From positions 186,001 to 250,000 of the forward strand of contig JAEUUA010000020.1 in the NCBI GenBank assembly GCA_016787755.1: DNA of 64,000 nt, read 5' to 3'. The notes below the pieces were generated by a model. The model saw only the letters and a program-made list of their open reading frames with translations, had not been told where the DNA came from and made no database searches. Position 1 is the first letter of the stretch, and each line of letters opens with the position of its first letter. Position numbers and translations under genes: made by a program. The stretch comes from Cyclobacteriaceae bacterium. Lineage in GTDB: Bacteria > Bacteroidota > Bacteroidia > Cytophagales > Cyclobacteriaceae. Positions 19,757-28,952 of the stretch are shown piece by piece.

Positions 19757-21188
19757 ACAGGATTTATTAAGCATTATGCCGCTGTTTATTCTTACCAGTG
19801 CGGCTATTTTAATTTTATTCTCTATATCCATTAAGCGTAACCACAAAGTAATTTTTGGCATCACGATCTTCTCTTTGCTGGCGGATTTTATTTTTCTTTC
19901 CGTTGTGAAAACCCCAGTCAGCTGGATCGTGGAGCCACTATTCGTATTCGATGGATTTGGCAAATTCAATCTGGGTTTGTTATTACTAACTGCTCTTTCG
20001 TTGGCTATGCTCTCATATGCCTACTTTGAGCAACGGGAAGAACGTAAAGAAGAATATTATATCCTGCTGATACTGGCAACATTAGGTGCGTGCACACTAA
20101 CCATCAGCAAACATTTTATCTCCCTTTTTCTGGGCCTTGAAATTTTAAGTGTTTCTCTCTACTCTATGATCGCCTATCTGCGCAAGCGCGAACGTTCAGA
20201 CGAGGGAGGCATTAAATATCTCATTATTGCTGCATGCTCATCCGCGTTTTTGCTATTTGGGATGGCCTTGATCTATTATGTAACCGGCTCCATGGAATTT
20301 GCATCTATTGGTGTTTACCTGTCAGCTCTTCATGAATTACCAATCATCATGATAGCCGGCTTCGGGTTTTTGATTGTGGGCATCGGTTTTAAATTAGGCA
20401 TCGTTCCGTTTCATATGTGGACGGCCGATGTATATGAAGGAGCACCACTCCCAGTAACTTCATTCTTAGCTACAGTTTCTAAAGGCGGTGTAGTGGCTTT
20501 ACTTGTTCGCTTTTATACTCAGGTAAACGGGCATCAACATGATAGTATAGTTGGCACGTTCACCGTGCTGGTGATCGCTTCTATGTTTGTCGGAAATTTT
20601 CTCGCCCTGCAACAACAGAATGTAAAACGCCTCTTGGCATATTCATCGATATCTCATTTGGGATATATTTTGGTTGCTTTTATTGCAGGTGGCCAATTAG
20701 GCCTCGAGGCTGTTTCCTTTTACCTGGTTGCTTATTTTATTACTACGGTGGGTGCATTCGGGATCCTTACCTATTTATCAGATAAAGACCGCGATGCCGA
20801 GTTACTCGTTGACTTCAAAGGGTTATTTTGGAGGCGACCCTGGACGGCTACCAGCTTCAGTGCGATGCTTCTCTCTTTGGCAGGCATTCCACTAACAGCT
20901 GGATTTGTTGGCAAATTCTATATCGTTGCAGCAGGTGTCAGTAGTAGCACGTGGCTGCTGGTAACTATGTTGATTGTCAACAGTGCGATCGGTTTGTTTT
21001 ACTACATCCGCATCATTGCCATCATGTGCGAAAAGGAACATATAGAAGTACAAACTCAGGTGGAACTGACGCCTTCCATTTATCTGATTAGCGGGTTTTC
21101 AGTGGCAGTGCTTACAATTGCCTTGCTATGGGTTGGAGTATTCCCGGATGAACTTATTGCCTTGATCCAGTCAATGCTGAACCCCTAG
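19749..21188 (+). CDS. nuoN: NADH-quinone oxidoreductase subunit N (proton-pumping)
   Basis: 479 residues with about 14 membrane segments. Motifs include LFLGLEILSVSLYSMIAY with the buried glutamate, the lysine in GFKLGIVPFHMWTADVYEGAP, and QQNVKRLLAYSSISHLGY. It is the last gene of the complex I operon, so all 13 subunit genes (with C and D fused) are present in canonical order. No clear rho-independent terminator follows its stop. Confidence 0.96.
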   Translation: MSKQDLLSIMPLFILTSAAILILFSISIKRNHKVIFGITIFSLLADFIFLSVVKTPVSWIVEPLFVFDGFGKFNLGLLLLTALSLAMLSYAYFEQREERKEEYYILLILATLGACTLTISKHFISLFLGLEILSVSLYSMIAYLRKRERSDEGGIKYLIIAACSSAFLLFGMALIYYVTGSMEFASIGVYLSALHELPIIMIAGFGFLIVGIGFKLGIVPFHMWTADVYEGAPLPVTSFLATVSKGGVVALLVRFYTQVNGHQHDSIVGTFTVLVIASMFVGNFLALQQQNVKRLLAYSSISHLGYILVAFIAGGQLGLEAVSFYLVAYFITTVGAFGILTYLSDKDRDAELLVDFKGLFWRRPWTATSFSAMLLSLAGIPLTAGFVGKFYIVAAGVSSSTWLLVTMLIVNSAIGLFYYIRIIAIMCEKEHIEVQTQVELTPSIYLISGFSVAVLTIALLWVGVFPDELIALIQSMLNP

Positions 21189-21296
21189 AACCGATCTGAC
21201 CGAATGAAAATTATATATAGGTTATCTTAGAGGAAATGAGTAGCTTTATTTAGTCCTGAAATAAGTTCGGCAAGGAACAATTAAACCTGCAACGCT

Positions 21297-21755
21297 ATGA
21301 ACTTTAAACCCGAATTCGAAAAAAAGAACCAGAAAGAGGCAAAATATGAGTTGATCGAGAAGTACATGGTGCCCATACACCAGATGACAACTTTTACCCC
21401 GGATCAAAGCATACATGAAGCCATAGCCACTATTCTCAAGAAAAAAATATCAGGGGCTCCTGTATTGGATGAGCACAGGCACCTCGTGGGCAATCTTTCG
21501 GAAAAAGATTGCATGCGGATTATCGTTGATAAAGCCTACCATAAGCTACCGGTAGGAGACAAGAAAGTCTCTGATTACATGTCAACCAAAGTTTTAACAT
21601 TTTCACCTACCACCAATGTGGTGGAAGCAGCCATTGAATTTCTTAATTCTCCAATTCGCAGGTATGCGGTGGTGGAGAATGGAGCGGTTATTGGGGAGAT
21701 CAGTCGCAGGGAGATCCTACATGCTGCTCAGGACATTAAATCAACCACCTGGTAA
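21297..21755 (+). CDS. CBS-domain pair protein (first copy)
   Basis: 152 residues: a short N-terminal extension, then two CBS domains (residues about 22-82 and 91-148). Seen in order: YMVPIHQMTTF, SGAPVLDEHRHLVGNLSEKDC, YMSTKVLTFSPTTNVVEAA and NGAVIGEISRREIL. Stand-alone CBS pairs bind adenosine nucleotides and often sense energy state. This copy is a paralogue of the next gene; the two share their layout and most motifs. It is preceded by 108 bp after nuoN, so it may be read from its own promoter or by read-through. Confidence 0.9.
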   Translation: MNFKPEFEKKNQKEAKYELIEKYMVPIHQMTTFTPDQSIHEAIATILKKKISGAPVLDEHRHLVGNLSEKDCMRIIVDKAYHKLPVGDKKVSDYMSTKVLTFSPTTNVVEAAIEFLNSPIRRYAVVENGAVIGEISRREILHAAQDIKSTTW

Positions 21756-21764
21756 AGGTATTAT

Positions 21765-21795
21765 AATAATCGGTGCTCGTAGAGCACTGATTATT
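21765..21795 (+). promoter_or_regulatory. Strong hairpin between the two CBS-domain genes
   Basis: AATAATCGGTGCTC (21765-21778) pairs with GAGCACTGATTATT (21782-21795) across a three-base loop GTA. The stem is 14 bp with a single G-U pair. No long U-run follows, so it is more likely a processing or stability element than a simple terminator. Confidence 0.8.
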
Positions 21796-21817
21796 CATAG
21801 AAATAAAAATATCAGCT

Positions 21818-22267
21818 ATGGACAACAAGTCAGAACCCACCCATCCCAATGAAGTTCCTTTTGAAACCATTGAAAAGTATATGGTACCATTGAGCAAGAT
21901 CATAACTTTTAAGCCTAATCAACCTATTCAGGATGTTATTAAAATCATAATAGAAAAAAAAATAGCAGGCGCACCCGTGTTAGACGATCGTCAGCAGTTG
22001 GTGGGTATGATTTCCGAAAAAGATTGTCTGCGACTTATAGTTGACCAGGCCTATCATAATTTACCGGCTGAAACAAGGATGGTATCGGACTACATGACCG
22101 CCCAGGTGCAAACACTTTCGCCTCAGACCAACATAGTGGAAGCAGCTGTTCAATTTTTGAATTCACCGATTAGACGATTTCCGGTAGTGGAGAATGGTAT
22201 GCTGATAGGACAAGTGAGTCGAAGACATATCTTACGAGCAGCTGAAAATATTTTATCAACTGAATAA
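21818..22267 (+). CDS. CBS-domain pair protein (second copy)
   Basis: 149 residues with two CBS domains. Motifs parallel those of the preceding gene: YMVPLSKIITF, AGAPVLDDRQQLVGMISEKDC, YMTAQVQTLSPQTNIVEAA, NGMLIGQVSRRHIL. The pair is clearly a tandem duplication that has since diverged. Between the two genes is a 62-bp gap with a 14-bp hairpin. The context (complex I before, universal stress proteins after) fits an energy-sensing role, but the partner or ligand cannot be named. Confidence 0.9.
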   Translation: MDNKSEPTHPNEVPFETIEKYMVPLSKIITFKPNQPIQDVIKIIIEKKIAGAPVLDDRQQLVGMISEKDCLRLIVDQAYHNLPAETRMVSDYMTAQVQTLSPQTNIVEAAVQFLNSPIRRFPVVENGMLIGQVSRRHILRAAENILSTE

Positions 22268-22664
22268 CAGTCAAGATGATTTTAAAGAAAAAATTACATA
22301 TAAGATTCAAATTGAACGTATTGTTTCGCAATCGATTATAATTTCCTAAACGTAGTAGATAGCGCGAGCACAACACAGCCGCTCAGCGAGAGAACGTAAT
22401 TGTATTCAGTTAAAATTTTGAACGGAGGTGTAAGAACCAATGATTCCCAGAATACCCAACGATATACCGGTAATCCAATGTTATTTTTTAGGTGTGAAGG
22501 CAAGGTTGCCTATTATAGATGGATGCTGAATGGGAACAAGATAGATGGAAATGGAATGCCTCAAGCTGCAGTAAAAGACCTACTGCACGCAACTAGGCCT
22601 TTCAATCCACCGGCTCTATTTTGGCCCTATTTTCAAAAATATCATGGAGCTCTTTAATAGTTCC
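22268..22664. other. Convergent intergenic region, no gene recognised
   Basis: A 397-bp gap where the rightward CBS gene meets the leftward stress-protein genes. One frame (22400-22657) is open for 85 codons from a TTG, but it has no plausible start or recognisable family and I do not call it. Confidence 0.5.
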
Positions 22665-23486
22665 TTATTTTTTAAATGCAATCAGAGGGAAGCTACCCAA
22701 AAAGGCCATTTGCCTGGTTACACTTTTACCAAATAACTTTTCAAAAAAGGACAACTCGTGGGTGAACATAGCCAGCATATCCACTTTATGATTTAATACA
22801 TACTCATCAATTCCTACGGCAGCATTATCATGGAGCGAAACGGTAAATGTAATTTTTTTGTAATCCATTGCCTTTGTTAGGTTGGCCACAGTTTGCTTTG
22901 TTTCCAATTTGCTTTCTCGTGAGGATGGCGCAATATGAAGAATGTGGACGACTGCATTAAAATAGGTAGCAAACGACACCACTGTTTTTAATTCTTTTTT
23001 TATGTTGGCAATGTCCGTAGCATACACTATGTCTTTCAACTTGGTAAACTGAGCAAATTCCGGCACAGCAATTACAGGTATGTCGCTTTTATCAATAACC
23101 GCTGCTGCCACGCTGCCAACCATTATTTTTTTCAACCCCGTTGCACCCTTTGTTCCCATCACAATAAGATCAACGTTATGATGCTTAGCATAGTCGGTCA
23201 CCATGCTTTCAACTGAGTAACCCGTTACAACCTGGCTTGTGATTGTTATCTTTCCTTTATTTTCTGATTTAATTTCATTGATCAGCTTTGAGCAATCCTC
23301 AACGGCATTCTCCTTTACTTTTTCGGCCAGGTATTTCATGTTTAAAACTCCTCTGCCAGGAGAACTATCCAGGGTGACTACACTCAAAATAACCAGTTCG
23401 GCCTTCAGCTTTTTGCCAAGCTTCACAGCATATTGCACGGCTACTTTTGATAGCGGTGAAAAATCGGTGGGGATAAGTATTTTCAT
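22665..23486 (-). CDS. Universal stress protein, two-domain (UspA family)
   Basis: 273 residues made of two Usp domains. The first keeps the nucleotide-binding loop G-x2-G-x9-GS (GTKGATGLKKIMVGS) and starts with the usual MKILIPTDFS strand. The second domain lacks that loop and is degenerate, as is common in double-domain Bacteroidota Usps. The role is likely stress survival with ATP binding at domain 1. It lies 9 bp downstream of the next Usp gene on the same strand, so the two are cotranscribed. Confidence 0.92.
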   Translation of the reverse strand: MKILIPTDFSPLSKVAVQYAVKLGKKLKAELVILSVVTLDSSPGRGVLNMKYLAEKVKENAVEDCSKLINEIKSENKGKITITSQVVTGYSVESMVTDYAKHHNVDLIVMGTKGATGLKKIMVGSVAAAVIDKSDIPVIAVPEFAQFTKLKDIVYATDIANIKKELKTVVSFATYFNAVVHILHIAPSSRESKLETKQTVANLTKAMDYKKITFTVSLHDNAAVGIDEYVLNHKVDMLAMFTHELSFFEKLFGKSVTRQMAFLGSFPLIAFKK

Positions 23487-23495
23487 AATAAAAGT

Positions 23496-24350
23496 TTAGT
23501 TAGAATTAGTTACACGTGATTTGCGAAGGGTGAGTAGAGGAAGTTTAGTGTGGTACAGGAGCTCCTCCGTTTTACTGCGAACAAAGAGCTTATCAAATAA
23601 ACTGCGCTCTTCCGGAAACATGATTAAAACTTCCGGCCTACGGTTTTTAAGGTATCGTTGAATCTGCGCTAATATGGATAACCCCTGCTTTTCCTTTTGC
23701 ACAATCACCTTTATTTTTTTGTACTGAACATGTTTCATTAAGTCCTTCGGTTCAATGATTGGCCTGTTCGGAATCATTCCAAAATCCAGGTAAAGAACTT
23801 CAATTAGTGCTTTTACCTTTTTGGCTATTGGCGCAATAGAGCGCAGTTCGCTCACCACGTTTTTCAAGTCGGTGGCGTACACCATCGATTCCATTTTTTT
23901 GTAACGGCATCGGGGAGGAATTGCCAGCACCGGAGTATTTGAATTGAAGATTAATTCGGAAGTGGTGCTTCCAAAAATCTTTAAACCGGTGGCTCCGTGA
24001 GTCCCTACAATAATTAAGTCAGCCTCATGACTTTTCGCAGCCTTTAATAAAGTATCCATTACAAAAATTCCATTCTTCACAATTACTTTAGTTTTTTTTC
24101 CTGCCCTCTTAAGTCCAAGATTGAGGTAAATTTTATCAACAAGGTCTTGCAGTTTTTTATGATGTATTTCTTCCGTTTTTCTTTCCAGGTTTTGAAATCC
24201 GACCTCAGTTATAGTAGGGCTGAATTTTGGCATATGCACGGCATGAAATACAACCAGATTACTCGAAGTTGATAAGGCATATTGAACTGCATACTTCACA
24301 GCATTATTTCCAGTAGAGGAAAAATCAGTGGAAACAAATATGGTTTTCAT
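23496..24350 (-). CDS. Universal stress protein with a shortened nucleotide loop
   Basis: 284 residues, two Usp domains. It begins MKTIFVSTDFSSTGNNAV. In domain 1 the loop reads GTHG-ATGLKIF-GS, which is G-x2-G-x7-GS: two residues shorter than in the three other Usp proteins here. That may alter or abolish ATP binding. The ATG is preceded by an AT-rich 60 bp and followed by the downstream Usp gene after 9 bp. Confidence 0.9.
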   Translation of the reverse strand: MKTIFVSTDFSSTGNNAVKYAVQYALSTSSNLVVFHAVHMPKFSPTITEVGFQNLERKTEEIHHKKLQDLVDKIYLNLGLKRAGKKTKVIVKNGIFVMDTLLKAAKSHEADLIIVGTHGATGLKIFGSTTSELIFNSNTPVLAIPPRCRYKKMESMVYATDLKNVVSELRSIAPIAKKVKALIEVLYLDFGMIPNRPIIEPKDLMKHVQYKKIKVIVQKEKQGLSILAQIQRYLKNRRPEVLIMFPEERSLFDKLFVRSKTEELLYHTKLPLLTLRKSRVTNSN

Positions 24351-24413
24351 TTTAAAAGGGGTTAATTTTTATTTCACTTTTTAAGATCTGATAATTCATA
24401 TTACTTTTAAACT

Positions 24414-24929
24414 TCAATAAGACACAAATACAAGTTGCGAATGCGCCATTGCTGTATAAAATTTCAAATCCTCTTTTAGCTGTTGGGCTGTATAAACAAG
24501 GTGATCCAAACCCGCCCACAGCATGAACCACCCGGCTGGTTCAAACAAAACCAACAGGATATGAACATAATATTTTTCTGACTTAAGAAACGAAACATAA
24601 CTGGCCACTAGCATTAAAGTAATTCCACTTCCAATAAAATAAAGTCCCTTCTTTTTTATTTCTAAGGCTTTGGCATACTGTTGACGATAAGCGTGCTTAA
24701 AATAAGCACTCAACCGAGAGGTAATCCTTTTTTCGTCTTGTTCATTTCTTATGGCAGCAGGCAGCAACAAATTAAATGTGCGGATGCCTCCCTTTTTTTC
24801 TTTGCATGCTTTTCTGGCTTCCGAAATGAAATCATCAGAAAGCATTCTTTCCTGAAAGGGCCGGGGGTCAAAATCTGAAAATATATCATTGTATGAATCC
24901 AGCCACATACTTACTTCGGCAGGTTCCAT
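24414..24929 (-). CDS. Small two-helix membrane protein, function unknown
   Basis: 171 residues from the ATG at 24929; the frame stays open to a GTG at 25013, which would add 28 residues (199 total). The soluble N-terminal part has a well-marked segment, IFSDFDPRPFQERMLSDDFI, that I remember from uncharacterised proteins of bacteria and archaea. Two hydrophobic segments (around residues 101-119 and 126-145) follow, then a charged C-terminus. It sits among the universal stress genes on the same strand, so a link with the same stress response is plausible. No enzyme motif is visible. Confidence 0.7.
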   Translation of the reverse strand: MEPAEVSMWLDSYNDIFSDFDPRPFQERMLSDDFISEARKACKEKKGGIRTFNLLLPAAIRNEQDEKRITSRLSAYFKHAYRQQYAKALEIKKKGLYFIGSGITLMLVASYVSFLKSEKYYVHILLVLFEPAGWFMLWAGLDHLVYTAQQLKEDLKFYTAMAHSQLVFVSY

Positions 24930-25283
24930 CGTTGACGATACGGAATATTTACGGGTTGAATCAGTCACAATTTCATTTAAATAACCTATAGCAAGGATAG
25001 CAGTAAGGGCCACAAACCCAAATGATGGACGTCAGTCTATCCTATGATAGATGTCACCGACCAATCGTTGTTTTAAAGTAAATAACCAACTCGCTTTCCT
25101 AAATGACCGGCTGCAAACTTTTTATCGGAGCTACTACTGTATGCCCGTATTTTTTTTAAGGCGAAGGATTGCATAGTGTTGTACCCGCTTACCAATGACG
25201 AGAATGATTTTTGCATTCAAGTCGAATCCTTAAAGTCTGCTTACAAAAAAGCTAAGCGATAACAGCCACGCACATACTGGTTA
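24930..25283. other. Intergenic region between stress genes
   Basis: About 350 bp (270 bp if the GTG start of the membrane protein is used). A 50-codon stretch ending at about 25262 is open but has no start codon. No repeat or hairpin of note was seen. Confidence 0.4.
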
Positions 25284-26114
25284 CTATAAAAGTGTTGTTT
25301 TATTAAATGTAAGCAATGGTACATGAGCGTGAAATGCCAATTGACGGGTTACACTTTTCCCGAACAGTTTTTCATAAAAATCCAACTTGTGAGTAAACAT
25401 CGCCAGCATATCTGCCTTCTGTTCCATGACAAAGGAATCCACCTCTTCTGCAATGCTGTTATTGCGCAGAACATGGAAAGAGATTTTAGGATAGTTAGTG
25501 ATTTTGATCAGATCGGACGCAAGTGCCAACTCGTCTATTATTTTTGGTGAATCGCCTGGTAATACATGAAGCACCCGAATGGCAGCATTAAAAATACGGG
25601 CAAACATAGCCATAGGTTTTATTTCTTCCGTTATGCTCAGCATATCGGTTGCGTAAACAATTTTTTTAACAGGTTTAAATATTGTATTGGCAGGCACAGA
25701 CAATACGGGTACACTGCTGTTATCAATTACGGAAGCCGCATTACTTCCAAGCAGTACCTTTTTTAATCCCGTGGCACCCTTTGTGCCCATAATAATTAGA
25801 TCTAATCCATCGTCAACCACTACGTTTTCTACCATGTCCTCAAACGGAAAGCCCATGATCGAACGGTATTCTATTTTTACTCCCCCATTAATTTCCTTTT
25901 TTATTTCAGCGATCAGTTGTTCTGCATCATGACGTGCCACATCACCCATCTGTTCCTCTCGTTTTTTCCAGTCCAGAATAGCATCAGTTGCAATATTTAC
26001 ATTGATCACGGCTAATAGTATGATGTCCGCCTTTAACTTTTTAGCCAACCGGACGGCATACAACACAGCTACTTTCGATGGTTTTGAAAAATCAGTAGGA
26101 ACGAGAATAGTCAT
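25284..26114 (-). CDS. Universal stress protein, two-domain
   Basis: 276 residues. It begins MTILVPTDFSKPSKVAVLYA and has the full ATP loop GTKGATGLKKVLLGS in domain 1, closely like the copy at 22665-23486, so the two are recent paralogues. Domain 2 has lost the loop. It lies 37 bp downstream of the next Usp gene on the same strand, which suggests a dicistronic message. Confidence 0.92.
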   Translation of the reverse strand: MTILVPTDFSKPSKVAVLYAVRLAKKLKADIILLAVINVNIATDAILDWKKREEQMGDVARHDAEQLIAEIKKEINGGVKIEYRSIMGFPFEDMVENVVVDDGLDLIIMGTKGATGLKKVLLGSNAASVIDNSSVPVLSVPANTIFKPVKKIVYATDMLSITEEIKPMAMFARIFNAAIRVLHVLPGDSPKIIDELALASDLIKITNYPKISFHVLRNNSIAEEVDSFVMEQKADMLAMFTHKLDFYEKLFGKSVTRQLAFHAHVPLLTFNKTTLL

Positions 26115-26151
26115 GGTACTATAAAGTTTAAGTATGAGTTGTTATGCCCTA

Positions 26152-27009
26152 TTAAAAATCTTCATTAAATGAATCTTGATTTGACTTCCCTGATTGAAAT
26201 GCCAGCAAGGGTAATCGGGATTGGTAGGCCATTTTCTTGGTGAGGCTTGAATCTAGTATCTTTTCAAAAATACTTCTCTTACGTGTCGAAAGTGCTAGCA
26301 TATCCGCTCCAGAAGAATCAACAAACAGATCTATTCCTTTTTGGGTATCTTCATGCGACATTACATAATAGAAAGGTTGTTGAGAACCCGTTTCTTTTGC
26401 CACTGCTTTAGAGAACTGTTCAATTAGGTCGCGTTCTGATTTTAGTTTTTCTTTCGATACGTGAAGAATCATCAACTCTGCATTGAGTCTTTCAACCAGG
26501 TTGGTCAGTGATTTCAGGGTACGCATATCACTGTCGTGATAGTCGGTTGCAAAGACGATTCTTTTTGGCAGGGCAATAGCTGCCCCTTGCGGAATGGCCA
26601 ACACAGGACAGGGAGCTTTTTCAATAACCGAAGTTGTTTTACTGCCAAACAAAATCTTTTCAATTCCACTCGCACCTTGTGTGCCCATGATAATCATATC
26701 CGCCTTATTGACTTTAGCTTCATTGGTTATTTCTTCCACGATTTCTCCAACCATTACCTTTTGCTTGCAAGGAATTATTTTATCATCTGAAATTTCACTA
26801 CACAATTCAGTCAGTTTTTTATTTGCCACCTTAACTTGGCTCGCTATTTCATCTTGTATAAGTGGATAGGATAAATTCTTACGCGTAACCGCGGAACCGT
26901 AAACATGAACCAAGGTAATGGAAGATTTGGTGGCCGCTGCTAACAGTAAAGCATAGTCGATGGCTCTTTTGGCGTTTTTGCTAAAATCTGTTGGAATCAG
27001 GATTTTCAT
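26152..27009 (-). CDS. Universal stress protein, two-domain
   Basis: 285 residues. It begins MKILIPTDFSKNAKRAIDYA, has a complete loop GTQGASGIEKILFGS in domain 1 and a degenerate domain 2. It is the first gene of the leftward stress group; its promoter must lie in the divergent 27010-27304 region shared with the PPOX gene. The C-terminal tail (GKSNQDSFNEDF) is longer than in the other three copies. Confidence 0.92.
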   Translation of the reverse strand: MKILIPTDFSKNAKRAIDYALLLAAATKSSITLVHVYGSAVTRKNLSYPLIQDEIASQVKVANKKLTELCSEISDDKIIPCKQKVMVGEIVEEITNEAKVNKADMIIMGTQGASGIEKILFGSKTTSVIEKAPCPVLAIPQGAAIALPKRIVFATDYHDSDMRTLKSLTNLVERLNAELMILHVSKEKLKSERDLIEQFSKAVAKETGSQQPFYYVMSHEDTQKGIDLFVDSSGADMLALSTRKRSIFEKILDSSLTKKMAYQSRLPLLAFQSGKSNQDSFNEDF

Positions 27010-27213
27010 CTGTCTCAGGTTTTATGATATTCTGGTTTAAAATATGCTGGCACTAAGTTGAACATTGATAATCAAACCTATGCATGAAGGAAGAAATCAT
27101 CTATGACGATCATTAGGTAATCGAACGATTTTTGTCATAGTCCTTAAAAATTTTCCTGGGAACGATGAATATCACAACGGTAGATATATATTTTGGTACT
27201 GTACGTTTATTTA

Positions 27214-27227
27214 ATGATAAAAATCAT
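27214..27227. promoter_or_regulatory. FNR/CRP-like palindrome in a divergent promoter region
   Basis: ATGATAAAAATCAT is a perfect 5-bp inverted repeat with a 4-base spacer, differing from the FNR consensus (TTGAT-N4-ATCAA) only at the outermost pair. It lies 77 bp before the PPOX gene and 205 bp before the leftward Usp gene. A second inverted pair, CTATGAC/GTCATAG, lies at 27101-27107 and 27134-27140. Whether a CRP/FNR protein binds here is inference. Confidence 0.4.
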
Positions 27228-27304
27228 CCTTGATGCCAACACCCATCATTCCTGGATTCATTGCTGGTAACTACCTTCCCATTTCTAATCTAATCAGATA
27301 AATC

Positions 27305-27748
27305 ATGTTGGGCACACTTACCAAAACGCAGATCGATCAGGTACTTGACAGTCAAGTGCTAGGCAGAATTGGATGCTATGCAGATGGCAGAGTGTTTGTT
27401 GTTCCCATCACCTATGTTTATGACGGAGATTTTATCTATGCGCATTCGAAAGAAGGCATGAAAATTAACATGATGCGTAACCACCCTAAAGTATGCTTTG
27501 AAGTGGATGTAGTAGAAGACATGGCCAACTGGCGTAGCGTGATTTTATGGGGTGAATATGAAGAATTAGAAGGTAAACTCTCTCAGGAGAAAGGAATGAA
27601 TGTTATCATGGAAAAACTAGTACCGTTGATTTCCAGTCAATCCTTTAGATATTATGACAATCATTCCATCAAGCCAAAAACGCAGCCAAAGTCCATAGTC
27701 TTCCGAATAAAAATAACGGAGCGAACCGGCAGGTATGAGAAGCAGTAG
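27305..27748 (+). CDS. Pyridoxamine 5'-phosphate oxidase-related flavin-binding protein
   Basis: 147 residues with a split-barrel fold. Seen: the N-terminal VLGRIGCYADGRVFVVPITYVYDGDFIYAHS, typical of the PPOX-like/NimA-type group, then KINMMRNHPKVCFEVD and WRSVILWGEYEEL. Such proteins bind FMN, F420 or haem and reduce varied substrates; the cofactor is not decidable from sequence. It is divergent from the Usp genes across a 295-bp region holding an FNR-like palindrome, which supports a redox-linked role. Confidence 0.85.
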   Translation: MLGTLTKTQIDQVLDSQVLGRIGCYADGRVFVVPITYVYDGDFIYAHSKEGMKINMMRNHPKVCFEVDVVEDMANWRSVILWGEYEELEGKLSQEKGMNVIMEKLVPLISSQSFRYYDNHSIKPKTQPKSIVFRIKITERTGRYEKQ

Positions 27749-27750
27749 AT

Positions 27751-27858
27751 TTGCGACAATTGTGTTTGCTTATGATTACCAGCGTATTGGGTCAAACCGC
27801 TTTTTCTAAAAGTGTTGCAAACAACAATTCTAAAAAGCCAATGACCGAAGGATATTAA
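27751..27858 (+). pseudogene. Possible remnant of a short secreted protein
   Basis: Directly after the PPOX stop, a 35-codon frame from a TTG reads like a signal peptide (RQLCLLMITSVLGQTAFS) followed by only 16 residues and a stop. It may be the leftover N-terminus of a secreted protein, or chance. No homologue is recognised. Confidence 0.25.
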
Positions 27859-27931
27859 TTTGGCTGATTATATATTACATACAACCTATTTCACCAATAT
27901 TGTTTTAGAAAAAATTATTCCAAAACCATTA

Positions 27932-28783
27932 TTAATTAACCATACGACCTTTTAACAAATACCGAATCCCCACATTGAATGTCAAAGCACTATACGCAGA
28001 TGCCTCTTGCAAAGCTTGCCAGGGCTTGTTTGCATCGAACGCTGCATTCGGGTCTAGTTTCTTTTTGAATTCGGTTAGCTTTTGATAGGGTTGCTGGTTC
28101 GGCATTGCGTCAACTCCGTTATAGGTGATTACAGTAAGCTCACGCTCTTTAGCGTAGAAACTCATGCTTAGGAAGCTTATTTCGGTAAAAAGATCCAGTT
28201 TATCCGTAAGCATCCAATTCACGCCTACAGTGCCCTGTAGACCCAACGCTATTCCCTTTCTTGTTTCCCATTCATTATGCTGTGTATACGTTCCATCAAG
28301 GTCGTAATAATATGATTCCACCGTTTTTATTTTTGGTGACCCTGCAAGGATGCCAAATTTTCCATAAGGCGTCTTTGAGCCTTTAGCTGACGTGATAAAG
28401 AAAGCGGGATTAATAAACAGCGCAGTTGATTGATACGTAATAATGTCTTCCTCCTTGCCAAAACCAATTTCCAGATTGATATCGCTGGTTTCATTTTTTT
28501 TACTTTTCTGGTACACGATGCCCAAATCAAAGCCGATGTTTTCGTTGAACATATATCCTCCGCCCAGGCTTATGTTCATGCCCGCACCATAAGAAGCCTT
28601 GACACTCTCTTCGCTGTATGTGTCTGAGCCGTTAGCTGGTTGAGTACGCAAATAGTTAGTGCCTATTACTTGCGATGCCATAGGAAAGCCATAGCCGCCT
28701 CCGGCCCGGAAATAAGCACCTTGGCCAAACGAAAAGTTGATAAGCAGGGTTGATAAAAAGAGGGTGACAATTATTTTTTTCAT
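27932..28783 (-). CDS. Secreted outer-membrane beta-barrel protein
   Basis: 283 residues with a clear signal peptide (MKKIIVTLFLSTLLINFSFGQ). The mature part has alternating polar/aromatic strands, including YFRAGGGYGFPM, ISLGGGYMFNENIGFDLGIVYQ and a final FNVGIRYLLKG strand, typical of OmpA-like or porin-like barrels of Bacteroidota. The last residues (KGRMVN) lack a terminal aromatic residue. It is the third gene on the strand of the caspase/barrel pair but is separated from them by 240 bp that contain a palindromic repeat. Confidence 0.8.
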   Translation of the reverse strand: MKKIIVTLFLSTLLINFSFGQGAYFRAGGGYGFPMASQVIGTNYLRTQPANGSDTYSEESVKASYGAGMNISLGGGYMFNENIGFDLGIVYQKSKKNETSDINLEIGFGKEEDIITYQSTALFINPAFFITSAKGSKTPYGKFGILAGSPKIKTVESYYYDLDGTYTQHNEWETRKGIALGLQGTVGVNWMLTDKLDLFTEISFLSMSFYAKERELTVITYNGVDAMPNQQPYQKLTEFKKKLDPNAAFDANKPWQALQEASAYSALTFNVGIRYLLKGRMVN

Positions 28784-28952
28784 AATTGAAAATTTTTAAG
28801 TGATGAGGAATCTTTACTTGAAGTTAACTCTTTCCAAGATGATATTTTTGGTTTTAATGGTTCCCTCCTAAACTTTATGTCCTGAAGCAGTCCTGTACTT
28901 TCCACCGATGATTGGCTACTAATCCTCTTAAATGATACTGAACATGTCATCT

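Noticed and set aside
22400..22657. 85-codon frame between the CBS and Usp genes
   Set aside because: Starts at TTG, no signal or family pattern, lies in a convergent gap.
25107..25262. 50-codon open stretch ending SAYKKAKR
   Set aside because: No start codon and an upstream stop in frame. It may be a gene remnant, but the evidence is too thin to list.
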